Part shown: positions 17,775 to 26,176 of the stretch, in pieces
Layout of the letters: each line of letters begins with the position of its first letter
Numbering within the stretch: the first letter of the stretch is position 1
Origin: Streptomyces tibetensis
GTDB lineage: Bacteria; Actinomycetota; Actinomycetes; Streptomycetales; Streptomycetaceae
DNA length: 64,000 nucleotides
NCBI RefSeq assembly: GCF_007655005.1
Contig: NZ_SZVW01000010.1
Span: 124,001-188,000 of the forward strand
Direction: 5' to 3'
The notes under the pieces: model-generated
Told to the model about the DNA's origin: nothing
Databases searched by the model: none
Seen by the model: only the letters and a program-made list of their open reading frames with translations
Program-made: the position numbers and the translations under genes

Positions 17775-18161
17775 ATGGGCGTGGAGACCACCCGAGCGGC
17801 GTCCGCCGCCACCGTCCCGGAACTCGCCTGCCCGATCAGCGCGGTCGTGGACATCGTGTTCAGCCGGTGGACCACGCCGATCCTGTGGACGCTCCACACC
17901 CACGGCCGGCAGCGCTTCGTCGAGCTGGAACGACGCATCGGCACCATCACGCCGAAGGTGCTGACCCAGCGCCTCAGGCAACTGGAGCGCGACGGCCTGG
18001 TCGTGCGCACCTACCACCCGGAGGTCCCGCCGCGGGTCGAGTACGAGATCAGCGAGCTCGGCCGCAGCCTCGCCCCGCTCTTCGCCCACCTCGCCGACTG
18101 GTCGGCCGCCCACCTCGACGAGGTCGAGCAGGCCCGCCACGCTTACGACAGCGAGAGCTGA
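17775..18161 (+). CDS. HxlR-family winged-helix regulator
   Basis: A 128-residue DUF24/HxlR protein. ATG 17775 is chosen over GTG 17769 because AAAGGGG then sits at proper spacing. Family signatures: ELACPISAVVDIVFSRWTTPILWTL (18-42, with the redox-type cysteine near residue 21) and ITPKVLTQRLRQLERDGLVVR (about 58-78, recognition helix), then PPRVEYEISELGRSL. HxlR proteins often sense quinones, aldehydes or disulfide stress through the conserved cysteine. The divergent NmrA-type oxidoreductase is its likely target. Confidence 0.92.
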   Translation: MGVETTRAASAATVPELACPISAVVDIVFSRWTTPILWTLHTHGRQRFVELERRIGTITPKVLTQRLRQLERDGLVVRTYHPEVPPRVEYEISELGRSLAPLFAHLADWSAAHLDEVEQARHAYDSES

Positions 18162-18179
18162 CGTCCCCGTGGCGCCGAG

Positions 18180-18647
18180 TCAGCGTCCCGTGGCGACCGG
18201 CGGCAGCGTCGCGCAGACCGCGTCCAGGACCGTCGCGTAGGGCGTGCCGAAGTCGTCGAGCTTCGACCGGAGCTGATCCAGGCCGTCCCGGTGCTCCGCC
18301 AGCAGCCCGGCGTTGCCGGTGCGGGACGCGAACTCCAGGACCGCCGGCAGGAAGTCCGGCGGCTCCTCGCCGGTGGTCTCCAGGCCGTGCGCGCGGTACA
18401 CCTCCTCCGACGGCGCCGGGGCGGCCTCGCGCCAGACGCTCAGATACAGGCTGCGGTCCTGCCCCGCCTCGAAGACCTCGACGTAGTGGGCGGCCAGTTC
18501 CCTCGGCGGGGTGAGGGCCGCGTGGTCGGCGAACCCCCGCAGCTGCGGGGCGGCTTCGCGCAACAGCGGCAGCCGGGTGCGGAAGTCGTCGTCGGGGTAC
18601 ATCAGGCACAGCGCGGCCGCCTGGTACAGCACCTCGAATCCGGGCAT
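18180..18647 (-). CDS. Orphan NarJ-like molybdoenzyme chaperone, internally shortened
   Basis: A 155-residue protein starting at ATG 18647 behind a strong GAAGGAGG. It aligns with the nitrate reductase chaperone NarJ: LYQAAALCLMYPDDDF (7-22), LAAHYVEVFEAGQDRSLYLSVW (about 51-72), DFLPAVLEFAS (about 94-104) and GTPYATVLDAVCATLPP at the end. The stretch after YLSVW, where NarJ normally has a DTRRRG-type segment and one more helix, is about a dozen residues shorter. No narGHI lies in the window. It may serve another molybdoenzyme or be a decaying remnant; the Fdh operon 34 kb away is one possible client. Confidence 0.75.
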   Translation of the reverse strand: MPGFEVLYQAAALCLMYPDDDFRTRLPLLREAAPQLRGFADHAALTPPRELAAHYVEVFEAGQDRSLYLSVWREAAPAPSEEVYRAHGLETTGEEPPDFLPAVLEFASRTGNAGLLAEHRDGLDQLRSKLDDFGTPYATVLDAVCATLPPVATGR

Positions 18648-18780
18648 CGGACCTCCTTCGCGAGCGCTTGACCGCCCGCCCGTCCCCCCGACGCTAGGGG
18701 CGTGCCGGGAAGCACACCTGCCGACGGCGCCCGTACGGGTCAGAACCCGTCCCATGACGTCGGGCGCGGCGGTGAGCCGC

Positions 18781-19644
18781 TCAGTAGCGCTCGCGGTACT
18801 CCCGCAGCAGTTCCTCCGTGCGCTGCGCGGAGCCCGCCCGGGCCGTCATGTGGTCGAGCACCTCCAGATGCGCGGAGACCTCCTTGCGGGAGTCCAGGTA
18901 CAGCGCGCCGGTCAGGTACTCGGTGAAAACCATGTCGGGCAGCTCGGGCTCGGCGAAGCGGAACAGCGAGAACGGCGCGTAGGTGCCCGGATGGGGGCCG
19001 TCCGCGAACTCGGCGATCTGGAGGGTGACCCGGTCGCGCCCGGCGTACTCCAGCAGCTTGTCCAGCTGCTCGCGCATCACCCGGCCGTCCGCGCTCACCG
19101 GGCGGCACAGCACCGTCTCGTCCATGATGACCCACAGGTGCGGCGGGTTCGGGCGGTCCAGGAGCCGCTGCCGCTCCATGCGCAGCGACACATGCCGGTC
19201 CACGGCGTCCGGCCCGGCGTTCGCGATGGTGCCGGTCCGCAGCACCGCCCGCGCGTACCCCTCGGTCTGCAGCAGCCCCGGCACGAAGTGCGGCTCGTAC
19301 GACCGGATGATCCGGGCCGCGCCCTCCAGGCTCACGTACAGGCTGAACCACTCCGGCAGCACGTCGTGGAACCGCTGCCACCAGCCCGGCCGGTTCGCCT
19401 CCTCCGCGAGGTCGACGAAGGCGGCGATCTCGTCCCCGGCCACCCCGTACGCCGTCAGCAGGATCTGCACGTACGGGATCTTCAGCGCGACGTCGGCGGT
19501 CTCCATCCGCCGGACCGTCGCCGGGGCGACCCGCAGCACCTTCGCGGCCTCGTCACGACTGAGGCCCGCGGCCTCGCGCAACTCCTGCAACCGCTTGCCC
19601 AGGACCACCTGGCCCACGGTGGGTGCGGCCCGCCGTTCACTCAC
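18781..19644 (-). CDS. XRE-family regulator with DUF5753 domain
   Basis: A 287-residue protein of the Streptomyces helix-turn-helix plus DUF5753 (Scr1-type) family. GTG 19644 is the start chosen because GGGGAGG precedes it by six bases. The HTH is at about 15-65 (LGKRLQELREAAGLSRDEAAKVL then VAPATVRRMETAD). The DUF5753 region contains SYEPHFVPGLLQTEGYARAVL, MERQRLL and TLQIAEFADGPHPG. These regulators are often paired with a small DUF397 protein, but none is adjacent here. Target unknown. Confidence 0.9.
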   Translation of the reverse strand: MSERRAAPTVGQVVLGKRLQELREAAGLSRDEAAKVLRVAPATVRRMETADVALKIPYVQILLTAYGVAGDEIAAFVDLAEEANRPGWWQRFHDVLPEWFSLYVSLEGAARIIRSYEPHFVPGLLQTEGYARAVLRTGTIANAGPDAVDRHVSLRMERQRLLDRPNPPHLWVIMDETVLCRPVSADGRVMREQLDKLLEYAGRDRVTLQIAEFADGPHPGTYAPFSLFRFAEPELPDMVFTEYLTGALYLDSRKEVSAHLEVLDHMTARAGSAQRTEELLREYRERY

Positions 19645-19885
19645 GCCACGCCTCCCCAACGTGCCCAAGCCTGCGATCAGTCTGTCACGGTCGGTCGCCG
19701 GCACGACAGGGCCGGGAGCGAGAAGATCGCCGGAAGCGGAGGAGCGGCGCGGGCATTACCCCGCGGGTGATCGACCGTACGCCACCCGAAGGGGATCGTG
19801 AACGCACCGGTTCCCGGGCCGGCGCACTCCGCCCCGGGAACCGGCTCCAGCCGCCGCACCACGACCCGACGGAGGGTGATTTCCC

Positions 19886-20065
19886 ATGTCCGCGGTCCAG
19901 CTCGCCGCACTCGCCCGGACCTCCGAGCCGCAGTCGGTGCTGCGCCGCTTCCTCGCCCTCGACGCCGCCGTGACCGTCACCCGGCTCGGCGTGTTCACCG
20001 TGCCGGCCGCCCTGCTGCTGTCGGTGCTGGCACTGTGGACCTCGCTCACCCTGATCGGAGGCTGA
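19886..20065 (+). CDS. Small membrane protein, possibly a remnant
   Basis: A 59-residue protein from ATG 19886 with GGAGGG ten bases upstream. It has an N-terminal amphipathic part (QLAALARTSEPQSVLRRFL) and a C-terminal membrane helix (VFTVPAALLLSVLALWTSL). The segment RRFLALDAAVTVT resembles the start of a longer four-helix Streptomyces membrane protein family, so this may be an internally deleted relative; that is from memory only. It is followed after 5 nt by the universal stress gene. Confidence 0.5.
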   Translation: MSAVQLAALARTSEPQSVLRRFLALDAAVTVTRLGVFTVPAALLLSVLALWTSLTLIGG

Positions 20066-20070
20066 CCGCG

Positions 20071-20613
20071 ATGAAAGTCATCGCCTGGATCACCGAGGGC
20101 ACCTGGCCCGTAACCGTCGAGGCCGCCCGCGCACACGCACCCGACGGCGCCGACATCGTGCTGCCGCATGTCACCCCGGCCGACGTGCCGGGCGCGGCGC
20201 ACGGCGCCTTCGTCGGCCTGCTCGGGCGCGGCCAGCCCGAACGCGATCCCGGCACGAGGCTGGAGGAGTTGGCCGCCGCCCGCGCCGACCAGCTGCTCGC
20301 CGAGGCCGCACAGCGGCTGAGCCGCCCCTGCAGCCGCATCGAGCGCATCGGCCGCGTCGAGCGGGAAGTCGTCGCCGCGGCCGAGGATGCCGACCTGCTC
20401 GTCCTGGCCCGCGACGGCGACCGCACCCGCCTCGGGCCGCGCAGCCTGGGGCCCGCCGGCCGCTTCATCGTCGACCAAGAACGAAGATCGGCTGCATGTG
20501 ACGATCCTGTCGCCCCTGCTATCAGAGCCGCGACCGCCGTGGCGTGGTATGGCTCAGGCTCCGCGTGGGACGGCGGCTTGCACTGCGGTTCTCCGGGTAC
20601 AGCGATGGGGTGA
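20071..20613 (+). CDS. Universal stress (UspA-like) protein with replaced C-terminus
   Basis: A 180-residue frame from ATG 20071. Residues 1-135 match a Streptomyces UspA-like family: MKVIAWITEGTWPVTVEAA, then ERDPGTRLEELAAARADQLL, VEREVVAAAEDADLLVLARDGDRTRLG and GRFIVD. In relatives this is followed by a HAPCPVLLVWP-type strand completing the fold. Here, from about 20476, the frame continues into an unrelated tail (QERRSAACDD...). The protein therefore lacks its last beta strand and probably does not fold normally. The break coincides with the left edge of the stress-signalling island and is best read as a recombination junction. Confidence 0.65.
   Translation: MKVIAWITEGTWPVTVEAARAHAPDGADIVLPHVTPADVPGAAHGAFVGLLGRGQPERDPGTRLEELAAARADQLLAEAAQRLSRPCSRIERIGRVEREVVAAAEDADLLVLARDGDRTRLGPRSLGPAGRFIVDQERRSAACDDPVAPAIRAATAVAWYGSGSAWDGGLHCGSPGTAMG
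20576..20600 (+). promoter_or_regulatory. SigB-type promoter motif upstream of MarR gene
   Basis: GCTT (20576-20579), 15 nt, GGGTAC (20595-20600): a full match to GNNT-N15-GGGTAY. It lies 58 nt before the GTG at 20659, inside the replaced tail of the universal stress gene. Confidence 0.6.
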
Positions 20614-20658
20614 GGGGGATCCCCGCACTGCCCGGAGCTTACTGAGAGAGACGCGCTC

Positions 20659-21165
20659 GTGACCCATCTCGTCGGCCCCCGCGCCGACGATGCGCAGGGA
20701 CCGGACGATGACCCTGAAGCCATCGCCCGGGAGATCGCCGATGCCGTGGAGAGCCTGGCACACCTTTGGTCGCTGGCCACTCAGGAGGCCGCCTTGAGGT
20801 TGTCCCTGCATCAGCTGCGGGCGCTGCGTGCTCTGGGAGCGGCATCGGAACTGAATCTCACAGCGCTCGCCGAGCGCTTGGACATAGGGCTTCCCACGGC
20901 CAGCCGGTTGTGTGACCGGCTGGAGGCGGCCGGTCTCCTGGAGCGGGCGTTGCATCCGCACAAGCGTCGCGAGGTGCGGCTGAGTCTCACCGCGCATGGC
21001 CTGGATGCGCTGAGGGGCATCGCCGCACGTCGGGCCCGGGCGCTGGCGCTGGCGCTGGGGGCGATGGAGCCCGAGGAGCGTGTCGCTCTGAGCCGCGGGA
21101 TGAAGGCGTTTCTCGCAGCCCAGGAGGTCGTACCCACGCGCTCCTCAGATGCCGATCTCAGGTAG
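20659..21165 (+). CDS. MarR-family regulator (left flank of the stress island)
   Basis: A 168-residue winged-helix protein starting at GTG 20659. DNA-binding core: HQLRALRALGAASELNLTALAERLDIGLPTASRLCDRLEAAGLLER (about 52-97) followed by the wing HPHKRREVRLSLTAHG. It is a paralogue of the regulator at 28524: both share the LPTASRLCDRL / PPSTSRLCDRL recognition helix and the RREVRL wing. It is convergent with a PP2C-type gene, and the other copy is divergent from that gene's paralogue. A SigB-type promoter precedes it. Ligand unknown. Confidence 0.9.
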   Translation: MTHLVGPRADDAQGPDDDPEAIAREIADAVESLAHLWSLATQEAALRLSLHQLRALRALGAASELNLTALAERLDIGLPTASRLCDRLEAAGLLERALHPHKRREVRLSLTAHGLDALRGIAARRARALALALGAMEPEERVALSRGMKAFLAAQEVVPTRSSDADLR

Positions 21166-21208
21166 TGGTGTGAGCCGCTCCGGCGTGACCATGAGCACTG
21201 TGGGAATG

Positions 21209-22411
21209 TCAGTTCTGGGACCGAGTTGCCGCGGCGATGCCGCGTCCGTTCCAGTCGAGGCAGACGACAGCGGCGTCGGCGGTGAGGTGCCTGCTGCCGA
21301 AATGTTCCATGAGGCCGGCCACGATGGAGCGCGCGGCCTCGTGCGGGGGCGCCAGTCGTGCCGCACTGAGGGTCTGCCGGAGGGCGCGCTCGCCGAAGAG
21401 GCCGCCGTCCGCGGAGCGCGCGCCGTGCACGCCTGAGCTGACCGCGATCAGCCGGTCGCCCGGCTCGACGTGGAAGGTTTGTTCCTGGTAGGGGGTCTCT
21501 TCGAACATGCCGAGCGGGAGCTGTGCTTCCAGTTCGATCTGTTCGATGGTCATGTCGCGTTGCCGGAAGAGCTGGGGGGATCCGGCGTCGACGGCGTGGA
21601 CGGTGCCGGTGTCGAGGGCGAAGTGCAGGAGCAGGGTGGAGGCGTAGACCTTGCCGCCGTGCTGGGCGTAGATGGCTTGGTCGGCCAGGCATGCCTGGTC
21701 GGCGAGGGAGATGCCGGCGCGGCGGGCGTTGCGCAGGGCGCCGACGGTGAGGCTGGTGAGCAGGGAGGCGTCGATGCCCTGGCCCATGCCGTCGGTGACG
21801 GTGAGGGTCAGGTGGTCGGCGCTGGTGGACCAGTCGAAGTTGTCGCCGCCGATGGCGTAGGCGGGCTCGAGGTGGGCGCCGATGACGTACTCCTGGCGGG
21901 CGCACCCCCGGCCGGGGAGCAGCTGCCACTGCATTTCCGCGGCGAGGGTCAGGCGGCGGGTGCGGCGGGCCTGCAGGTACAGGTCGGTGTCACGGCCGGC
22001 GGTGTCGACCTCATGGCCGAGTGCGGTGGCGAAGTCGCCGAGCCGGAGCACCATGGCTGGATCCACGGCATGGGACGGCAGGCGAACGGAGAGGATGCCC
22101 AGCCGATCGCCGCGCACGGTGATGGGCAGGTGCACCACCTCGGTCGCGGAGTCCCTGGTGACCTCGACGACCGGTGCCTGGGTGATGAAGGCGCGTCCGG
22201 CCGGACCGTCGTGGGCGGGAACCGGCTCGCCGGTGTGGGGCAGGTGGGTGACGGGCTGCAGGACCGTCAGCCCGTAGTCGGCCAGCAGCAGGGTCACCTC
22301 TTGGGCGCCGGCACGGTCGGCCAGGAGGCGATGGGCGGTAGCGACCAGCGCATGGGGTGGAGCGGCGCGCAGCAGGCTCTCCGCGGACGCTGCCGGTTCT
22401 GAGGTGGTCAT
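21209..22411 (-). CDS. GAF-like/PP2C (SpoIIE-type) phosphatase, paralogue A
   Basis: A 400-residue protein from ATG 22411. Residues about 15-145 are a GAF-like sensory domain (VTLLLADYGLTVLQPVTHL, VVHLPITVRGDRLGILSV). Residues about 155-390 form a PP2C/SpoIIE domain: LAAEMQWQLLPGRGCARQE, GGDNFDW (189-194), TDGMGQG (206-212), and VVCLDW. The motif that should carry a metal aspartate as (S/T)DG reads VSSGVHG at 324-330, so Asp is replaced by Ser at about 326. The stop of the convergent MarR gene is 44 bp away. Its nearest relative is the copy at 27213, which keeps that aspartate but lost another. Confidence 0.88.
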   Translation of the reverse strand: MTTSEPAASAESLLRAAPPHALVATAHRLLADRAGAQEVTLLLADYGLTVLQPVTHLPHTGEPVPAHDGPAGRAFITQAPVVEVTRDSATEVVHLPITVRGDRLGILSVRLPSHAVDPAMVLRLGDFATALGHEVDTAGRDTDLYLQARRTRRLTLAAEMQWQLLPGRGCARQEYVIGAHLEPAYAIGGDNFDWSTSADHLTLTVTDGMGQGIDASLLTSLTVGALRNARRAGISLADQACLADQAIYAQHGGKVYASTLLLHFALDTGTVHAVDAGSPQLFRQRDMTIEQIELEAQLPLGMFEETPYQEQTFHVEPGDRLIAVSSGVHGARSADGGLFGERALRQTLSAARLAPPHEAARSIVAGLMEHFGSRHLTADAAVVCLDWNGRGIAAATRSQN

Positions 22412-22512
22412 GGCATCCGCCCTCTCCGCTGGTGGTTTCCACGCTATCGCGGCCGGGTCCCGCGGAGGCTACGGGAAACGAACGAATGACCGGGTTCGGA
22501 TGAGCCGCTTGA

Positions 22513-24267
22513 TCACGGGGGGTGCCGGAGGCCGCGGTGGGAAGCCTCCGGGGCGGTGCGGCACAGCAGGAGACAGACGTCGTCGTCGCGCTCGGAGTCG
22601 TGGATCATCGGTTTGAGCAGCGACTCCGCTGCCGTGTCCAGGTCGTGCTCCAGTTCGGCCGTGCTCAGTGCGGCCAGGGCGTGGCTGAGCCGGTCGATGC
22701 CGGGGTCGATGCCCTGGGCGCGGCGTTCGACCAGTCCGTCGGTGTAGAGGGCGAGCGTCGAGCCGGGCGGGAGGGCGACGGTGTGGTCCTCGTACTCGTA
22801 GGGCATGGGTATGCCCAGCATGATCCCGGGCTTGGTTTCCAGCACATGGACGGTGCCGTCGGCCGCGCGCACGACGGGGGGCGGGTGGCCGGCGGACGCC
22901 CAGACGACGCTGGGATCGCCGGGGCGGAAGCGGGCGATGACGGCGGTCGCGTACAGCTCGTGCTGCTGGTGGCGGAGCATGCGGTGCAGGCGGGTGAGGA
23001 TGCCCGCCGGAGTGTCGCATTCGACGGCGTAGGCGCGCAGCGCGGTGCGCAGTTGGCCCATCATCACGGCGGCACGCAGGCCGTGGCCGGTGACGTCTCC
23101 TACGACGGCCAGCAGGCTGCCGTCGGATTGTACGAAGGCGTCGTACCAGTCGCCGCCGATGTTCAGTCCGCGTGTGGCGGGCAGGTAGCGGGCTGCCAGG
23201 GACAGCTCTGGAATGGTGGGCAGTTCGGTGAGCTGGGCCCGTTGGAGGGCTTCGGCGGTGTCGCGATGCTGCTCGTAGCGGCGGGCGTTCTCCAAGGCGA
23301 TGCCGGTACGACGGGCCAGTTCGATCAGCATGACGGCCTCGTCGGGATCGAATCGGGAACCGCGCGCTGTCATGGTCAGCACGCCCAGGATGCGGTGTCC
23401 GGCGAGGGGGACACACAGCAGGGGCCGTGTGGGGGCGAGGGCCGAGGGCGGCAGGTCATCGACGCCGGACAGGCCGCCCGGGTGGGCTGCGGCGTGCTGG
23501 GGCCGGCCGGTGCGTGCGGCGACCACGGCTGCGGCCGGCCGGTGTCCTTGGCCTGGGGAGGGGTCGTCGTCGAAGAGCCAGACATCGAGGTGGCCGGCGT
23601 AGCGGGGGACGAGGAGTTCGGGCAGTCGGCGCAGGATGCCTTCGTGGTGGAGTGATGCGGTCACGGCGTCGCCGGCGTCGGCGAGGAAGGTCAGCAGACT
23701 CCGTGCGTTCTCTGCCTGAACTCGTGCGGCCCGTTCGGCATCGAGCAGGTTGTGCTGGGTCAGGGCGGCAGCTTCCAGCTCGGCGTGGAGGGCCAGGACG
23801 CCCTGGTTGGTCTGGTGCAGTTCCTCGCGGTAGGAGCGGACCAGGCCTTCCTGCGTATCGAGCCGCTCAAGGAGTTCGGCGGTGTCCTCATCCGCTACGA
23901 GGAGCGCCTCGGCCATCCCTGAGCTGTCGACGTCGGCCGGACCGGCGGCGTCCACGTGCCCGCCTTCGGGGCACATGATCGAAAGCTGCCAGTCTGGCTG
24001 ATGGCCCCGCGTGTGCCGGGCAGCCGGGCGCACCATCACGTCGAGGCGCCTGCCCCCGTCGGCGTCGGCTTGATGCATGCGGACGAGCAGGTCCCAGGCC
24101 CCGCCTTGATCGAGGCACCACCGCAGCTTCCCGGTGACGGAGGTCAGAAACCGGGTGCGCTCGACCAGGGGCACCCCGGCGGAGGCGGTGAGACGGGCCG
24201 TGGCCGTCCGGGCGAGGGCCGCGTCGGCGGCTGAGGCGATGGTCCAGGTGTCAGGTACGGCGGTCAT
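22513..24267 (-). CDS. SpoIIE/RsbU-type phosphatase with GAF and coiled coil
   Basis: A 584-residue protein; ATG 24267 is chosen because it overlaps the upstream gene's 3' end by 17 nt. N-terminus (5-90): an RsbW-like helical segment (GVPLVERTRFLTSVTGKLRWCLDQGGAWDLLV). Residues about 125-195 are a coiled coil, about 200-340 a GAF domain (PLLCVPLAGHRILGVLTMTARG), and about 350-584 the PP2C domain with all metal aspartates present: GGDWYD, GDVTGHG, YTDGLVERR and DDDVCLLLC. It should dephosphorylate a STAS anti-anti-sigma factor. It closes the rsbR-S-T operon. Confidence 0.93.
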   Translation of the reverse strand: MTAVPDTWTIASAADAALARTATARLTASAGVPLVERTRFLTSVTGKLRWCLDQGGAWDLLVRMHQADADGGRRLDVMVRPAARHTRGHQPDWQLSIMCPEGGHVDAAGPADVDSSGMAEALLVADEDTAELLERLDTQEGLVRSYREELHQTNQGVLALHAELEAAALTQHNLLDAERAARVQAENARSLLTFLADAGDAVTASLHHEGILRRLPELLVPRYAGHLDVWLFDDDPSPGQGHRPAAAVVAARTGRPQHAAAHPGGLSGVDDLPPSALAPTRPLLCVPLAGHRILGVLTMTARGSRFDPDEAVMLIELARRTGIALENARRYEQHRDTAEALQRAQLTELPTIPELSLAARYLPATRGLNIGGDWYDAFVQSDGSLLAVVGDVTGHGLRAAVMMGQLRTALRAYAVECDTPAGILTRLHRMLRHQQHELYATAVIARFRPGDPSVVWASAGHPPPVVRAADGTVHVLETKPGIMLGIPMPYEYEDHTVALPPGSTLALYTDGLVERRAQGIDPGIDRLSHALAALSTAELEHDLDTAAESLLKPMIHDSERDDDVCLLLCRTAPEASHRGLRHPP

Positions 24268-25324
24268 GGTCGCCTGCCCCGCGGTCGGGGGCCAGGACGG
24301 CCACACTGGTGTCGTCGCGCAGGGGGCGGGCGGCGCTGCCGGCGTCTCGCAGGATGGTGGCGGCCACCAAAACCGGGTCATGGCCGAGGAGGTCGGTGTC
24401 CTCCGGCGGCGTCCAGCGGCTGGGCAGTCCGTCGCTGTGCAGGACGAGGAGACTGTCCCGGCTCCACGGCAGGTGCTGTACGGGCACCCTGGCCGGGAAA
24501 TGGGCACCGACGATGCCGGGGTGGGAGACCAGTGGCTGCCAGCTGTCCCCTGTGCATATGCGGGCGCCGACGTTGCCTACGCCCGCGAAACCGAGCTGGT
24601 GGGTATCCGTGTCGAGCTGTGCCACGGCGACAGCGGCGCCCCGGGTGGTGCGCAGTGCCCTGTCCAACTGCCGCAGGATCTGCTCAGGCGGCAGGTGCGC
24701 GTTCCGGTGCAGTTCGTCGACGGCCGCGGCGGATGCCGTGGCGGCCTTGGCGCCGTGTCCCAGGCCGTCGGCGGGCATCAGGGTCAGGCGGGGCCCGGAG
24801 CGCACCCAGCTGAAGGAGTCACCGGAGTGTTCGGCCTGGGCGAGGGGGGCATTGATCCCTCCCAGTCGGTAGGGGTGCCCGGCCTCTGCCCTGTGGGTGA
24901 CCGGCTCCTGGTCGATGCGTGCCATGACGACGGTGCCCCGGCCGCGCACGCTGTACAGGTCGAAGGCGCTGGATATGCGCACGCAGGTGCCAAGGCCTGC
25001 GCCGAGGGACGGGGCAGCGGTGGCGCAGCCGTCGCGCAGCGCCGCCGCGACGTCGGGGATGCCCGGGCCGTGGTCGATGGAGACGATTTGCACCGCGGCG
25101 CTGCCGGAGCCGGCTTCGGTGGGCGGGCGTTCCAGGAGGTTGATCAGGACGCTGCCGCCGCCGGCGTGCTTGAGCAGGTTGGTGGCCAGCTCGGTGGCGA
25201 CCAGCGCGGCGATGGCGGTGCGGTGCGGATCGAGGCAGGCTCTGGCGCCGGCCGCCTCGGCCGCGACGCGGACATCCCGTACTCGGGTGGAGTCGTGCAC
25301 GGGGGTGTCCCAGACCCTGCTCAT
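24251..25324 (-). CDS. RsbT/W-type ATPase domain fused to RsbX-like phosphatase
   Basis: A 357-residue two-domain protein. Residues 5-135 form a GHKL ATPase: ELATNLLKHAGGG (N box), DHGPGI (G1), SLGAGLG (G2), GRGTVVMARI. Residues 150-350 are an RsbX-like PP2C: EHSGDSFSW, PADGLGHGAKAA, LHSDGLPSRW and DDTSVAVLAP, all acidic metal residues retained. In Bacillus RsbX dephosphorylates RsbS and RsbR to reset the stressosome. ATG 25324 overlaps the RsbT stop (ATGA), and the 3' end overlaps the SpoIIE gene by 17 nt. The fusion joins a switch kinase fold and the reset phosphatase. Confidence 0.9.
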   Translation of the reverse strand: MSRVWDTPVHDSTRVRDVRVAAEAAGARACLDPHRTAIAALVATELATNLLKHAGGGSVLINLLERPPTEAGSGSAAVQIVSIDHGPGIPDVAAALRDGCATAAPSLGAGLGTCVRISSAFDLYSVRGRGTVVMARIDQEPVTHRAEAGHPYRLGGINAPLAQAEHSGDSFSWVRSGPRLTLMPADGLGHGAKAATASAAAVDELHRNAHLPPEQILRQLDRALRTTRGAAVAVAQLDTDTHQLGFAGVGNVGARICTGDSWQPLVSHPGIVGAHFPARVPVQHLPWSRDSLLVLHSDGLPSRWTPPEDTDLLGHDPVLVAATILRDAGSAARPLRDDTSVAVLAPDRGAGDHDRRT

Positions 25325-25767
25325 CCGTCCTCCGCACGGGGGTGCGGCAGGCCGGTGGCCCACGCGGCGACGGTGATGGTGGTGCCCCCGCCGGGACGGC
25401 TGTCGATGCCGAACTCCTGGACCAGGCGTTTGGCCCCGCTCAGCCCCATCCCCAGCCCGCTGCCGGTGGTGTAGCCGTCGGTCATCGCCTGCTCGATGTC
25501 GCGGATGCCGGGACCGTCGTCGGTGAAGGCCAGCCGCAGTCCGAGGACGGGCCCTTGGTGCAGCACGGTCATCTCGACCTGGCCGCCGCCTCCGTGGATG
25601 AGAGTGTTGCGGGCCAGCTCGCTGACCGCGGTCACCAGCTTCGTCTGCTGCACCAGCCCGAATCCGAGCTCGGCCGCCGCCTGTCTCACCTGCTGCCGCA
25701 CCCACGCCAGATCGGTGTCCGAGCCGATCGGCAGTCTGATGGTGCCCGTGTCATGGGAGGTCTGCAT
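25321..25767 (-). CDS. RsbT-type switch kinase
   Basis: A 148-residue GHKL ATPase. ATG 25767 (MQTSHDTGTIRLPIG) has GGAGGG upstream. Motifs: LVTAVSELARNTLIHGGGG (N box, about 60-78), FTDDGPGI (G1), TGSGLGMGLSGAKRLVQEF (G2, about 112-131), GGGTTITVAAW (G3). The sequence around the N box and G2 is that of RsbT, which phosphorylates RsbS/RsbR in the stressosome and, once released, activates a phosphatase. It overlaps the RsbS gene (17 nt) and the fusion gene (4 nt). Confidence 0.92.
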   Translation of the reverse strand: MQTSHDTGTIRLPIGSDTDLAWVRQQVRQAAAELGFGLVQQTKLVTAVSELARNTLIHGGGGQVEMTVLHQGPVLGLRLAFTDDGPGIRDIEQAMTDGYTTGSGLGMGLSGAKRLVQEFGIDSRPGGGTTITVAAWATGLPHPRAEDG

Positions 25768-26176
25768 GGTTCGCCCTCCGGGGGTGGGGCGGATCGGGGC
25801 AGGGGCCGTGCTCAAACATGGCCAGGGCCCGCTCGACGTCCAGGGCGGTGGGCAGTCCGGGCAGGGTGAGGCCCAGCTCGACCAGCGTGATGGCTACGGC
25901 GGGCCGCATCCCGGCCAGAATCGTCCGGGCAGCCATCAGACGGGCGTGGGAAGCGATCTCGGCAAGCACGCGGCCCAGGAACGAGTCGACGATGTCCACA
26001 CCGGAGATGTCGATCACCACACCCGTCACCGGGCTGTGGGCGATGCGGTGGGTGAGGTCCTCCTGGAGCTGCTCGGCCATGCTGTCGTGCAACTCCCCCT
26101 GCAGAGTGATCAGGAGGGTTGCCCCCAGGGCCAGCACTGGCACCCGGGAGGGGTGGGCCCGCCTGGATCCTGTCAC
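25751..26176 (-). CDS. RsbS-type STAS protein
   Basis: A 141-residue protein. GTG 26176 is taken because it overlaps the rsbR stop (GTGA, 26173-26176); a later GTG at 26143 is possible. The single STAS domain shows LLITLQGELHDSMAEQLQEDLTHRI, VVIDISGVDIVDSFLGRVLAEI and GMRPAVAITLVELGLTLPGL, the RsbS signature, with the phospho-acceptor serine in DIVDSF. RsbS is the scaffold subunit that captures RsbT. The C-terminal 25 residues (His/Pro-rich) are an extension beyond the usual length. Confidence 0.93.
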   Translation of the reverse strand: MTGSRRAHPSRVPVLALGATLLITLQGELHDSMAEQLQEDLTHRIAHSPVTGVVIDISGVDIVDSFLGRVLAEIASHARLMAARTILAGMRPAVAITLVELGLTLPGLPTALDVERALAMFEHGPCPDPPHPRRANHADLP

